From contig NZ_QJSP01000004.1 of the NCBI RefSeq assembly GCF_003217475.1, forward strand, positions 124,001 through 188,000: 64,000 nt of DNA, in the 5' to 3' direction. Below the pieces are notes generated by a model. That model had not been told where the DNA came from and searched no databases. It saw only the letters and a program-made list of their open reading frames with translations. This document shows, piece by piece, positions 8,168-16,677 of this stretch. The DNA is from Williamsia limnetica. Its GTDB lineage: Bacteria; Actinomycetota; Actinomycetes; Mycobacteriales; Mycobacteriaceae. Made by a program: the position numbers and the translations under genes. Each line of letters begins with the position of its first letter. Position 1 is the first letter of the stretch.

Positions 8168-9544
8168 TCAACCGTGCGCGTGCAGCGGGATGCCGGCCAT
8201 TGCCAGGTGGGCTTCGCCCAGCGCTTCGGACTGGGTGGGATGGGCATGGATCATGCCGGCTACGTCTTGGGGATAGGCACCCCAGCCGACGGTCAGCTGA
8301 GCTTCACCGATCAGTTCCCCGACCCGTTCTCCGACCATGTGGATGCCGACGACAGGTCCTGAGTCCTTGCCCGCTCGAATCAGTTTCACACCACCACCGG
8401 TGCCCAGAATCTGACTCTTACCGTTGCCGGCGAGGTCGTAGACGACCACCGCGACGTCGCCGAACTGCTCGCGCGCGGCGGCTTCGGTGAGTCCGACCGA
8501 CGCCACCTCGGGGTTGCAGTACGCGACCCGCGGAATCTGATGGTCGGCGACCGGGATCGGATCCTGCCCGGCAATGGTCTCGGCCACCCGAATGCCCTGC
8601 GCGAATCCGCGGTGAGCCAGTTGCGGCCCCGCGACGATGTCGCCGACTGCGTACACACCCGGTTGCGACGTCTGCAAAGTGGCATCGACGGCGATGAAGC
8701 CCTTTTCATCGAGGTCTATTTCACCCTCGAGCAGTCCGAGATCCCCGGTGCGTGGTCCGCGGCCCACGGCAACCAGGACGACGTCTGCTTCCAACGCCTC
8801 GCCGTCATCGAGTGTTGTCGTCACGCCATCGGGGGTTTCGACGACGCTGCGGCAACTGACACCCGTCTTGACAGTGATCCCGCGCTTCTTGAATGCCTTG
8901 GTCAGCTGCTTCGACGACCACTCGTCTTCGCCTGCGACCAACCGTGGCAGCGCTTCGACGATGGTGACGTCGGCGCCCAGAGAGGCCCAGACACTGGCGA
9001 ACTCGACGCCGATCACGCCGCCGCCGAGAACCACCACCCGTCCGGGCACGCTCGGCAGTTGCAGAGCGTCATCACTGGTCAGGATGCGGCCACCACGCTC
9101 GATGCCCGGAAGGGTACGGGCATACGATCCCGTCGCGAGAACCAGCGACCGGCCGGTCAGGGTCCGGTCATCCACGGTCACAGAGCGGCCGCCGGCATAC
9201 CTGCCCGCCCCGCGCACCACCTCGACCTTGTGAGCCTTCACCAGTCCCTGCAGACCGCGGTACAGCCGGTCGACCACGGAGTCCTTGTAGGCGTGGATCC
9301 CGGCGACGTCGATCTTGGACAGATCCGCTCCGATGCCGACCTGTGCTGCTCCCCTCACTGTGTCGGCCACCTCGGCGGCGTGCAGCAACGCTTTGGTGGG
9401 GATGCACCCGCGGTGCAGGCACGTTCCGCCGACCTTGTCCTCTTCGATGATGGTGACGCTCTTGCCGAGTTGGGCTGCGCGGAACGCGGCGGCGTAACCA
9501 CCCGAACCACCGCCCAGGATCAGCACATCGGGGCGATCGGACAT
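8168..9544 (-). CDS. lpd: Dihydrolipoyl dehydrogenase (E3)
   Basis: A 458-aa FAD disulfide oxidoreductase that reoxidises the lipoyl group of 2-oxoacid dehydrogenase complexes, producing NADH. Visible: GGGSGG FAD fingerprint (11-16), redox pair Cys42/Cys47 in GGTCLHRGCIPTK, second Rossmann motif VVLGGGVIGVEFAS, GVYAVGD, and the C-terminal catalytic His435/Glu440 in HAHPTQSE. ATG 9544 is preceded by GAGGAGAAC. Last gene of the bkdA-bkdB-bkdC-lpd operon, 32 nt after bkdC, so it is probably the dedicated E3 of the branched-chain complex. Confidence 0.96.
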   Translation of the reverse strand: MSDRPDVLILGGGSGGYAAAFRAAQLGKSVTIIEEDKVGGTCLHRGCIPTKALLHAAEVADTVRGAAQVGIGADLSKIDVAGIHAYKDSVVDRLYRGLQGLVKAHKVEVVRGAGRYAGGRSVTVDDRTLTGRSLVLATGSYARTLPGIERGGRILTSDDALQLPSVPGRVVVLGGGVIGVEFASVWASLGADVTIVEALPRLVAGEDEWSSKQLTKAFKKRGITVKTGVSCRSVVETPDGVTTTLDDGEALEADVVLVAVGRGPRTGDLGLLEGEIDLDEKGFIAVDATLQTSQPGVYAVGDIVAGPQLAHRGFAQGIRVAETIAGQDPIPVADHQIPRVAYCNPEVASVGLTEAAAREQFGDVAVVVYDLAGNGKSQILGTGGGVKLIRAGKDSGPVVGIHMVGERVGELIGEAQLTVGWGAYPQDVAGMIHAHPTQSEALGEAHLAMAGIPLHAHG

Positions 9545-9576
9545 CTGTTCTCCTCGTGAGTGTTCGGTGTGTAGGA

Positions 9577-10878
9577 CTAGCTCAGCGCGATCAGACTGAT
9601 CGGGTCGGACAGGATGTCGGCGATGGTCGCGAGGAACCGCGAGCCCTGTTCGCCATCGACGAGGCGGTGGTCGAACGACAGGCTCAGCGTCGTGATCGAT
9701 CGCAGCGCGATCTCGCCTTCGAACTCCCAGGGCTGCCGGCGGATCGCCCCGAAACACAGGATGGCCGCCTCACCGGGGTTGAGGATCGGGGTTCCCGAAT
9801 CAACGCCGAACACACCGACATTGGTGATGGTGATGGTTCCGGCGGAGAGATCGTCGGGCCCGGTCCGGCCTTCCTTCGCTGTGGTCGTCAGCGTGACGAG
9901 AGCCTGCGCCAGGTCACGCAGACCAAAGGTGTGGGCATTCTTGATGTTGGGGACCATCAAGCCTCGCGGGGTTGCGGCGGCGATACCGAGGTTCACGTAT
10001 CGCTTGGTGACGATCTCCTGGTTCGCCTCGTCCCACGAAGAGTTGAGTGACGGATTCGTGCGCAGCGCCACGAGCAGTGCCTTCGCCACCAGGGCCAGCG
10101 GCGTGATCCGCACGGTCTCGAAATGTTTCGACTGTTTCAGTTGTCCCAGGAGATCCATCATGGGCGTCACGTCAGTGGTGATGAACTCGGTGACATGTGG
10201 TGCGGTGAAAGCACTCTGGACCATGGCGGCCGCGGTATGTTTGCGCACCCCCTTGATCGGTGAGCGTTCCTCATCGAGCCTGGCAGGCGCGACGGACGCG
10301 GCGGGCTCATCGACCGCCGGCTGCGCCAGATACTGTTCGAGATCGTCGCGCGTCACCTCGCCGCGACTGCCGGTGGGCTGCACGTCCTTCAGGTCGACGC
10401 CGCTTCGTCGGGCGGCGTATCGGACCGGTGGCGCAGCCAGTGGCCGTTCCTGTTGGGCAGGCGTGGCCACCTCGACCGCGGGCTCCGACCGGCGGCGCCT
10501 GCGCCCGGTGCTCTCGGCAGCCACCCCGTACCCGACCAGCACCGGGGTGCGTTCGGGCGCCGGTTCCGCGGCGGTGGGTTCGGGGGCGGTGGGTTCGGGG
10601 GCGGTGGGTTCGGGAGGGTCAGATGCGTGAGCACCGGCCACCTCGATATCGATGAAGGGACTGCCGACCTCGACAGTCGTGCCTTCCTCGGCATGAAGGG
10701 CCACCACTGTTCCGGCGTATGGGGACGGTAGCTCGACCGAGGCCTTGGCCGTCTCCACGTCGGCGATGTTCTGGTTGAGTTCGACGGTGTCCCCGACCTC
10801 CACCAGCCAGGTCAGCAATTCGGCGTCGGTGAGGCCTTCACCGAGATCGGGCAGGAGGAACGTCTGGATGGTCGGCAT
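9577..10878 (-). CDS. bkdC: Branched-chain 2-oxoacid dehydrogenase E2 (dihydrolipoyl acyltransferase)
   Basis: A 433-aa core subunit. The N-terminal lipoyl domain has the lipoylated Lys45 in DVETAKASVE; a Pro/Glu/Ala/Thr linker (about 85-150) is followed by the E1/E3-binding segment VRYAARRSGVDL (about 155-190) and the acyltransferase domain ending in the catalytic SFDHRLVDG (His404, Asp408). It transfers acyl groups from E1 to CoA. Start ATG 10878; 13 nt after bkdB. The linker contains a 15-bp tandem repeat. The single lipoyl domain and the neighbouring Lrp regulator and Leu/Val dehydrogenase favour a branched-chain over a pyruvate complex. Confidence 0.94.
   Translation of the reverse strand: MPTIQTFLLPDLGEGLTDAELLTWLVEVGDTVELNQNIADVETAKASVELPSPYAGTVVALHAEEGTTVEVGSPFIDIEVAGAHASDPPEPTAPEPTAPEPTAAEPAPERTPVLVGYGVAAESTGRRRRRSEPAVEVATPAQQERPLAAPPVRYAARRSGVDLKDVQPTGSRGEVTRDDLEQYLAQPAVDEPAASVAPARLDEERSPIKGVRKHTAAAMVQSAFTAPHVTEFITTDVTPMMDLLGQLKQSKHFETVRITPLALVAKALLVALRTNPSLNSSWDEANQEIVTKRYVNLGIAAATPRGLMVPNIKNAHTFGLRDLAQALVTLTTTAKEGRTGPDDLSAGTITITNVGVFGVDSGTPILNPGEAAILCFGAIRRQPWEFEGEIALRSITTLSLSFDHRLVDGEQGSRFLATIADILSDPISLIALS
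10571..10615 (-). repeat. 15-bp tandem repeat in the E2 linker
   Basis: Three copies of GCGGTGGGTTCGGGG (the last differing in its final base) encode the repeated PEPTA units in the flexible linker between lipoyl and E3-binding domains. Copy number may vary by slippage without breaking the frame. Confidence 0.85.
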
Positions 10879-10891
10879 GGTTGGTCAGCTC

Positions 10892-11881
10892 CTACAGTGC
10901 GAACGTGCGGTCGACGGCGTCGAGGATCCGGTCGACGTCGGGAAGAAAATGCTCTTCGAGCTTGGACGGCGGATACGGCAGCGTGAAGCCGCCGACCCGG
11001 CCCACCGGCGCCTCGAGATGGAAGAAGCAGCGCTCCCCGATCCGTGCGGCGAGCTCGGCACCTATACCCAGAAAGACCGGCGCCTCATGGGTGATCACCA
11101 ATCGTCCTGTGCGGCGCACCGACTCGGCTATGGTGTCGACGTCGAGCGGTGAGATGGACCTCAGGTCGATGACCTCGATGGAGCGGCCCTCGTCCGCTGC
11201 GACCTTCGCTGCCTGAACCGCCGTCGTGACCAACGGTCCGTAGGCGACCAGCGTGACGTCGGAGCCGGCCGAGACGACCCTGGCCTTGTGTAGCGGGTAC
11301 GGGTCGCCGGCGGCAATCGGGCCCTTCTCCCAGTAGCGGCGCTTGGGTTCGAAGAACATCACCGGATCATCTGAGGCGATGGCCTGCTGGATCATCTGGT
11401 GGGCATCGGCCGATGTCCCGCACGTGACGACCCGCAATCCGGCGGTCGCGGCGAAGTACCCCTCGGGGGACTCCGAGTGGTGCTCGATGGCTCCGATACC
11501 GCCCCCGTAGGGCACCCGAATCGTGATGGGCATCTTGACGTTTCCGCCGGTGCGATAGTGGAGCTTGGCGACCTGGGAGACGATCTGATCGAATGCCGGA
11601 TAGATGAACCCGTCGAACTGGATCTCGCAGACGGGTCGGTAGCCACGCATCGCCAGACCCACTGCGGTGCCGATGATCCCGGACTCCGCGAGCGGGGTGT
11701 CGATCACGCGCTGCTGCCCGAAATCCTTCTGCAGGCCGTCGGTGACGCGGAAGACGCCACCGAGCTTTCCGATGTCCTCACCCAGGAGTACAACCTTCGG
11801 GTCATTCTCCATGGCTGCTCGCAGACCGGAGTTGATCGCCTTGCCGATCGGAAGAACTTCGGGGGTGATTGCCGTGCTCAT
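10892..11881 (-). CDS. bkdB: Branched-chain 2-oxoacid dehydrogenase E1 beta
   Basis: A 329-aa transketolase-like beta subunit forming the thiamine diphosphate site with BkdA. Motifs: VVLLGEDIGKLGGVFRVT (about 30-47), IDTPLAESGIIG, GYRPVCEIQFDGFIYPAFDQI, and HHSESPEGYFAATAGL, all standard for E1 beta. Its ATG overlaps the bkdA stop as ATGA, so production is coupled one-to-one with the alpha subunit. Confidence 0.96.
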   Translation of the reverse strand: MSTAITPEVLPIGKAINSGLRAAMENDPKVVLLGEDIGKLGGVFRVTDGLQKDFGQQRVIDTPLAESGIIGTAVGLAMRGYRPVCEIQFDGFIYPAFDQIVSQVAKLHYRTGGNVKMPITIRVPYGGGIGAIEHHSESPEGYFAATAGLRVVTCGTSADAHQMIQQAIASDDPVMFFEPKRRYWEKGPIAAGDPYPLHKARVVSAGSDVTLVAYGPLVTTAVQAAKVAADEGRSIEVIDLRSISPLDVDTIAESVRRTGRLVITHEAPVFLGIGAELAARIGERCFFHLEAPVGRVGGFTLPYPPSKLEEHFLPDVDRILDAVDRTFAL

Positions 11882-12963
11882 CGGACGTCTCCTTCGAATC
11901 CTTGCAGGTACGAGGCGAACTCGCGGCGCTCTTCGTCAATCAGGGAATGGGGCTCGGCGTAGACCTCGTCGAACATCGAGAGCGGCGCGGGTTCTACGGT
12001 CTCCAGACATCCACGACGCAGCGCGGCCGCGGTCTCATCGGCCTGTTCCGCGATCTGAGCGCGCACACGATCGTCGAGGGCGCCTTCTCTCTCGAGCAGC
12101 AGCCGGATGCGGTCGAGCGGATCCTTGGCGCGCCACTCGTCGTCCAACGCGGCCGGGCGGTAGCGCGAGGGATCATCGGACGTCGTGTGGGGGCCCATCC
12201 GGTACGTGACCGCCTCGATGAGCGTCGGGCCGCTGCCCTCACGGGCCCGGGCGAGTGCTGCTCTCGTCACCGCGATGACCGCGAGCACATCGTTGCCGTC
12301 GACCCGAACACTCGGCACCCCGAATCCCCGGCCCCGCTCGGCGATACTCACCCGGGTCTGCAGCGACACCGGCTCGGAGATCGCCCACTGATTGTTCTGG
12401 CAGAAGAACACCACCGGCGCATGGAAACTCGCAGCGAAGCCGAAGGCCTCGGAGATGTCGCCCTGGCTGGTCGCGCCGTCACCGAAATAGGTGATGGCCG
12501 CACCGTCGACGCCGTCGAACTGCATACCGAGGGCGTAACCGGTGGCATGCAGCGCCTGCGCTCCGACGATGATCGCCGGCGTGGTCATGCGGTATTCAAA
12601 CGGATTCCAGCCCGAATGGGTGGAGCCTCGCCAGAATCGGAGCATCTGCGTGGGATCGACGCCTCGGCAGTACGCCACCGCGTGCTCTCGGTAGCTTGCG
12701 AAGACAAAGTCATCCGGGTCCAGGGCGCGGGCCGAACCCACCTGCGCCGCTTCCTGCCCGAGGAGCGGCGCCCAGAGTCCGAGTTCGCCCTGCCTCTGCA
12801 GCGCGGTGGCCTCGGAGTCGATGCGACGCACCACGACCAAGTCCTCGTACATGCGACCTAGTGCCTCGATATCGATGTCTTCGACCAGTTCGGAGTAGTC
12901 GGGATGCTCGACCCGCTCACCGGTCGGAGTGATCAATTGGACCAGGTCATCGTCATCGGTCAC
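11878..12963 (-). CDS. bkdA: Branched-chain 2-oxoacid dehydrogenase E1 alpha
   Basis: A 361-aa subunit that decarboxylates the 2-oxo acids of Val, Leu and Ile using thiamine diphosphate. The ThDP motif runs GDGATSQGDISEAFGFA to CQNNQWAIS; the phosphorylation-loop region YRMGPHTTSDDPSRYR is also present. I chose GTG 12963 (VTDDDDLVQL) because GGAG lies 7 nt upstream; the longer frame continues into the divergent promoter and would overlap the Lrp gene. First gene of the operon; divergent from the Lrp/AsnC regulator. Confidence 0.94.
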   Translation of the reverse strand: MTDDDDLVQLITPTGERVEHPDYSELVEDIDIEALGRMYEDLVVVRRIDSEATALQRQGELGLWAPLLGQEAAQVGSARALDPDDFVFASYREHAVAYCRGVDPTQMLRFWRGSTHSGWNPFEYRMTTPAIIVGAQALHATGYALGMQFDGVDGAAITYFGDGATSQGDISEAFGFAASFHAPVVFFCQNNQWAISEPVSLQTRVSIAERGRGFGVPSVRVDGNDVLAVIAVTRAALARAREGSGPTLIEAVTYRMGPHTTSDDPSRYRPAALDDEWRAKDPLDRIRLLLEREGALDDRVRAQIAEQADETAAALRRGCLETVEPAPLSMFDEVYAEPHSLIDEERREFASYLQGFEGDVR

Positions 12964-13123
12964 CGGAGATCTCCACTCAGTAGGCTTTCGGCGGGCGCAT
13001 GCCGCCAACGGAAGCAATTGCGGTCGCCAGGCAATCAGTGGGCGCCACTTTGCACAAGAGAAGTTCGGGAAATTGAGCACGATGCGCAGATTTGCGTCCG
13101 TGAGACGTGAAACACTTGGCGAT
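12964..13123. promoter_or_regulatory. bkd / Lrp divergent promoter region with repeated TTGCACA-type words
   Basis: A 160-nt intergenic region. It contains CTTTGCACAAGA (13048-13059) and GATGCGCAGATTTGCG (13081-13096). Similar words recur before the Leu/Val dehydrogenase gene (13669, 13691, 13731). Lrp-family regulators typically bind several loosely conserved sites between themselves and their targets, so these are candidate operators. Confidence 0.4.
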
Positions 13124-13597
13124 ATGACGCAGTTCGATCGATCCGACGCCCGCCTACTCCTCGCTCTGTGCGACACCCCCCGCGCAACCGGCGTCCAGTT
13201 GGCCGCCGCGTTGCAGATGGCCCGCAACACCGTTCAATCACGGCTGGCACGTTGGGAGGAACGTCGGGTGCTATCTCCGATGGACCGACTGATCTCGACC
13301 CGCGACCTCGGATACACACTGCGCGCGTACATCAGCGCCGTCGTCGACCAACACCGGCTCGAACCGATCATCGCGCTCCTCGGCGACATCACCGAGGTGA
13401 TCGAGGTCATCGGAATCTCCGGAGACGCCGACCTCCTCGTCGCTGTCGCGGCCGTCGACGCAGACGATCTCTACCGGGTCGCCGGGCTGGTCTTGGCCGT
13501 TCCGGGCATAGAACGGACGACGATGTCGGTGGCGATGCGTGATGCGATTCCCTACCGCACCCGCCCGCTGCTGGAGCGGCTCGCACGAGGTCGCTGA
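13124..13597 (+). CDS. bkdR: Lrp/AsnC-family regulator of the bkd genes
   Basis: A 157-aa protein with an N-terminal helix-turn-helix (FDRSDARLLLALCDTPRATGVQLAAALQMARNT region, 4-55) and a C-terminal RAM ligand-binding/oligomerisation domain (about 66-145, VIEVIGISGDADLLV). These proteins sense amino acids or 2-oxo acids and form octamers. Start ATG 13124; no strong ribosome site, so a short or absent leader is possible. Divergent to bkdA and upstream of the Leu/Val dehydrogenase, the standard position for a branched-chain catabolism regulator. The bkdR name is given by context. Confidence 0.88.
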   Translation: MTQFDRSDARLLLALCDTPRATGVQLAAALQMARNTVQSRLARWEERRVLSPMDRLISTRDLGYTLRAYISAVVDQHRLEPIIALLGDITEVIEVIGISGDADLLVAVAAVDADDLYRVAGLVLAVPGIERTTMSVAMRDAIPYRTRPLLERLARGR

Positions 13598-13779
13598 ACT
13601 CCCGCATTCGGGTCGGGCGACACATTGTGACCAATGATGCACCTCCGCAACGCCACAAGTTGGGCGCTATGCGCAAGTTCTGATCTCGCTGTTGCACATA
13701 TCGGCGCATCGTTACAGCATTCCCTCAGCTGTTTGCACATCCTCGCCGAATGGCGTCGACCACCCACCCGGAGGTTTCC
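13598..13779. promoter_or_regulatory. Upstream region of the Leu/Val dehydrogenase with Lrp-like repeats
   Basis: A 182-nt gap, AT-richer than its neighbours. It contains CATTGTGACCAATG (13622), TATGCGCAAGTTC (13668-13680), GTTGCACATAT (13691-13701) and GTTTGCACATC (13731-13741). The last two share TTGCACAT, and similar words lie in the bkdA/Lrp promoter. Probable Lrp-controlled promoter; no gene seen. Confidence 0.4.
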
Positions 13780-14874
13780 ATGTCAGTCACCATCACCCCG
13801 TCAAGCGTCGACACGGCCACGAGCCACGTGTTCGACCGGACGGACTTTCCCGTCGAGGAGCCTGCCCACGAGCAGGTGGTGTTCTGCCAGGACAGCACCA
13901 CCGGACTGCGCGCCATCATCGCGCTGCACTCCACCACTCTCGGGCCTGCCCTCGGCGGCACCCGATTCCGCGCCTACAGCGACGAAGGCGCGGCTCTGAC
14001 AGATGTCCTGCGCCTCTCCCGCGGGATGACCTACAAGGCTGCGGCCGCCGGACTCGAGCTGGGCGGCGGAAAGGCCGTCATCATCGGCGAACCCCGCGCC
14101 GTCAAGACGCCGGAACTCCTACGCGCCTATGGTTCTTTCGTCGAACGCCTCGGGGGGCGCTACGTCACCGCAGGCGACGTCGGCACCAACAGCAATGACC
14201 TCGACATCATGGGCGAGACCACCGCACACGTGGTCGGCCGCAACACCGCGGCCGGCGGATCGGGCGACAGCGGCCCCAACACCGCGCTCGGCGTCTTTCA
14301 GGCCATGCGGGCCGCAGCGGTGCGAGCCTGGGGTGATCGCGAGCTCCAAGGCCGGACTGTCGGCGTCGAGGGCGCGGGCAAAGTGGGCTTCGAGCTGATC
14401 GCCCTGCTCACCGACGCAGGGGCAGACATTGTCGTGGCGGACCCGTATCAGCCGTCGCTGGACCGAGTGCTGGCCGCTTTCCCCCGCGTACGAGTCGCTG
14501 GGGACGTGCGGGATGAACGGCTCGACGTCTACGCCCCCTGCGCTCTCGGCGCGACTGTGAACGCCACGTCCGTTGAGACACTCGACACATCGATCATCTG
14601 TGGCGCAGCCAACAACCAGCTGCTGACACCCGTCATCGAAGGCGCTCTCGCCGATCGGGGAATCGTGTGGATCCCGGACTATGTGGCCAACTCGGGAGGC
14701 CTGATCCAGGTGGAGGGCGAGCTACGTGGACGGGGCCCGGACGAGGTTCGCTCGCGGGTCGAAAAAGTCTTTGACACAATGGCTTTCATCCTCGACACCG
14801 CCGACCGGGAATCGATTCTCCCCGGCGTGGCCGCCGACCGTATCGCTCGTCGGCGGCTCGACGATCAGGCCTGA
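13780..14874 (+). CDS. vdh: Leucine/valine dehydrogenase (Glu/Leu/Phe/Val dehydrogenase family)
   Basis: A 364-aa NAD-dependent enzyme that oxidatively deaminates branched-chain amino acids to the 2-oxo acids used by the Bkd complex. Substrate-binding and catalytic lysines are seen in GMTYKAAAAGLELGGGKAV (Lys86, Lys98), the GDVGT loop follows, and the coenzyme fingerprint VGVEGAGKVG starts the second domain. At 364 aa it matches leucine/valine dehydrogenases rather than the longer glutamate enzymes. ATG 13780 follows CGGAGGTTTCC. Downstream of, and probably controlled by, the Lrp regulator. Confidence 0.92.
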   Translation: MSVTITPSSVDTATSHVFDRTDFPVEEPAHEQVVFCQDSTTGLRAIIALHSTTLGPALGGTRFRAYSDEGAALTDVLRLSRGMTYKAAAAGLELGGGKAVIIGEPRAVKTPELLRAYGSFVERLGGRYVTAGDVGTNSNDLDIMGETTAHVVGRNTAAGGSGDSGPNTALGVFQAMRAAAVRAWGDRELQGRTVGVEGAGKVGFELIALLTDAGADIVVADPYQPSLDRVLAAFPRVRVAGDVRDERLDVYAPCALGATVNATSVETLDTSIICGAANNQLLTPVIEGALADRGIVWIPDYVANSGGLIQVEGELRGRGPDEVRSRVEKVFDTMAFILDTADRESILPGVAADRIARRRLDDQA

Positions 14875-14932
14875 CCGACGGTGTCGGACCCGGGCGAAGC
14901 AGTGGAGGCGGCCAACGAAAGCCGTTGCATTC

Positions 14933-14951
14933 CAAGGTAACCCTTGCCTCA
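14933..14951. promoter_or_regulatory. IdeR-like iron box 1 upstream of ferritin
   Basis: CAAGGTAACCCTTGCCTCA matches the DtxR/IdeR consensus TWAGGTWAGSCTWACCTWA at 15 of 19 positions by hand alignment. It lies about 80 nt before the ferritin start. Confidence 0.6.
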
Positions 14952-14957
14952 AAACCC

Positions 14958-14976
14958 TTTGGATAAGCCATCCTAA
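14958..14976. promoter_or_regulatory. IdeR-like iron box 2 upstream of ferritin
   Basis: TTTGGATAAGCCATCCTAA has TTNGGAT...ATCCNAA arms and matches the IdeR consensus at 14 of 19 positions. It starts 25 nt after box 1, and a weaker 13/19 match overlaps at 14973-14991. Tandem boxes well upstream of the start are the arrangement by which IdeR activates bfrB in mycobacteria. Confidence 0.55.
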
Positions 14977-15029
14977 GTAAGGATGAACTTGGGTGACAAG
15001 GGCTTTGACCTGCCATTACCTTGGTCGTC

Positions 15030-15569
15030 ATGAGCAACAAGATGACCAAGTTCCACTCGCTGCTGCAGGAGCAGATCCGCCACGAGTTCTCTTCTTCTCA
15101 GCAGTACATCGCCGTAGCCGCGTTCTACGACAACGAAGATCTGCCGCAGCTGGCCAAGCACTTCTACGGCCAGTCCGTCGAAGAGCGCAACCACGCCATG
15201 ATGATCGTGCAGTACTTCCTCGACCGCGACATCACCGTGCAGCTGCCCGGCATCGAGCAGCCCGAGAACTCCTTCGCGGACTACCGCGCGCCCATCAAGC
15301 TCGCGCTCGAGCAGGAGCAGCGCGTCACCGACCAGATCGTCCAGCTGGCCAAGGTGGCCCGCGACGAGGGCGATTACCTCGGCGAGCAGTTCATGCAGTG
15401 GTTCCTCAAGGAGCAGGTCGAGGAGGTCGCAGTGATGCGCACCCTTCAGACGGTCGCAGACCGCTGCGACGGCAACCTGTTCGATCTGGAGAACTTCATC
15501 TCACGTGAGATCGGTGTCGCCGCGACGAGCGACGCCACCGCACCGGCCGCCGCCGGTGGCTCCATCTAA
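15030..15569 (+). CDS. bfrB: Ferritin (BfrB-type, non-heme iron storage)
   Basis: A 179-aa four-helix protein that oxidises Fe(II) and stores it in a 24-mer. Ferroxidase ligands are visible as Glu19 (RHEFSSS), Glu52 and His55 (EERNHAMM), with the further Glu/Gln residues in LEQEQR and FLKEQVEE. Length and the acidic/Ala C-tail match mycobacterial BfrB. ATG 15030 (MSNKMTKF) is preferred over an in-frame TTG 9 nt upstream; no clear ribosome site. Two IdeR-like boxes upstream suggest iron-dependent activation, and a perfect terminator follows. Confidence 0.95.
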   Translation: MSNKMTKFHSLLQEQIRHEFSSSQQYIAVAAFYDNEDLPQLAKHFYGQSVEERNHAMMIVQYFLDRDITVQLPGIEQPENSFADYRAPIKLALEQEQRVTDQIVQLAKVARDEGDYLGEQFMQWFLKEQVEEVAVMRTLQTVADRCDGNLFDLENFISREIGVAATSDATAPAAAGGSI

Positions 15570-15588
15570 AGAGACCATCTCTGCAGCC

Positions 15589-15624
15589 CACAACGGGCGC
15601 CCCCTTTTGGGGGCGCCCGTTGTG
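15589..15624. terminator. Perfect 16-bp hairpin terminator
   Basis: CACAACGGGCGCCCCC, loop TTTT (15605-15608), then its exact complement to 15624. Separates the ferritin gene from the convergent DUF5926 gene. Confidence 0.9.
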
Positions 15625-15643
15625 TTGTGTGTGGAGCCTGTCG

Positions 15644-16558
15644 CTAGCGCAAGGTGACCTGACGGCCGCGGATGCCGTCACGGGACCGGCGCTCGACGCT
15701 GGTCAGTTCGGCGTCCGAGGCCAGCGCCTCGTTGAGCGCGGCATTGAACTTCTCGGCGCCTTCGGTCCACTCCTGATGATGCATCTCCCGGTCCAGGTCG
15801 AACACCGGCACCAGCAGGCCGTGGGTGCGGAACGAGCCCGCGAATCGCGAGCCCTCACCCAGGGTCAGACCGCCGGAGGCGTGGACCCGAGCGAGTGCCG
15901 CCATCACGTCGTCTTCATCTTCGGGACGGACCCAGCGCAGGTGCGCACGTTCGCCGGCGTCGACCCACCAGGGTGCGCCGACGAAGTCGCCGACCAGACG
16001 AGCCGTCGGGAGGATGGCGGCGTTGGCCTGCTCGATCATCTGCACGATCTGGGGGGCCGGATCGGACTGGCCCTCGATCCACCAGTTGAAGTCTTTCTGA
16101 ACGGTGACCTCCAGCGACGCCTTCGGGTCGAGTACCTCGGAGAGCGGCTTGGCCTCGGACGCGTCGACCTCGGTGAGCGTCTCGCCCGCCTCGGCTCCTG
16201 CAGCCCACTCGATCGCGACGGACAACGCATCACCCGGATCTGCCGGCTCGGGTTCGGTCTGCAGAGCCACCAAAGCCACCGGCTTGCCGTCTTGTTCACG
16301 GACCAGCGCCGGACCCGCACCGGGGAGCACGGTGACCAGTCGAACGGTGTTCGCAGACGAACCGACAAGCGTCAGATCTGCGGTTGCCGAGGCGACGAAC
16401 GACCGCAGCGCCACCAGATCGCACTCCGCGGCGACGCCGGCGAACGGGCGCTCGACGGGCGCGACCTCCTGCGCCTGCCGCTCTTTACGTGCGGCGACGC
16501 GCTCGGCGCGGTTACTTCCGGGGCGCGGACCACTGCCGCGTTTGCTCTTGTTAGCCAC
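15644..16558 (-). CDS. DUF5926 family protein
   Basis: A 304-aa protein of unknown function found across Actinobacteria. It begins with a basic segment (ANKSKRGSGPRPGSNRAERVAARKERQ, Lys/Arg-rich, residues 2-28) that could bind nucleic acid or the ribosome, followed by a mixed alpha/beta body with FNWWIEGQ and APWWVDAGERAHLRW as conspicuous tryptophan motifs. No signal peptide or membrane segment. GTG start at 16558. Convergent with ferritin, divergent from the HNH gene. Family assignment is from recall of the sequence pattern; function not known. Confidence 0.8.
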   Translation of the reverse strand: MANKSKRGSGPRPGSNRAERVAARKERQAQEVAPVERPFAGVAAECDLVALRSFVASATADLTLVGSSANTVRLVTVLPGAGPALVREQDGKPVALVALQTEPEPADPGDALSVAIEWAAGAEAGETLTEVDASEAKPLSEVLDPKASLEVTVQKDFNWWIEGQSDPAPQIVQMIEQANAAILPTARLVGDFVGAPWWVDAGERAHLRWVRPEDEDDVMAALARVHASGGLTLGEGSRFAGSFRTHGLLVPVFDLDREMHHQEWTEGAEKFNAALNEALASDAELTSVERRSRDGIRGRQVTLR

Positions 16559-16658
16559 AGCACGACGTTACGCAGCGCGCAGAAGTCTTGGACTCCCGGG
16601 GTGAAGAGATCACCGCGCCACGGTACGACGATTCGCGACGACCGCATGATGTCAGACC

Positions 16659-16674
16659 TCGAATGTATGTTCTA
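16659..16674 (+). promoter_or_regulatory. LexA/SOS-box-like palindrome
   Basis: TCGAATGTATGTTCTA resembles the actinobacterial SOS box TCGAAC-N4-GTTCGA with one mismatch per arm. It lies directly before the HNH/DUF222 gene, a family whose mycobacterial (13E12) members are often in the LexA regulon. Confidence 0.5.
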
Positions 16675-16677
16675 TTC

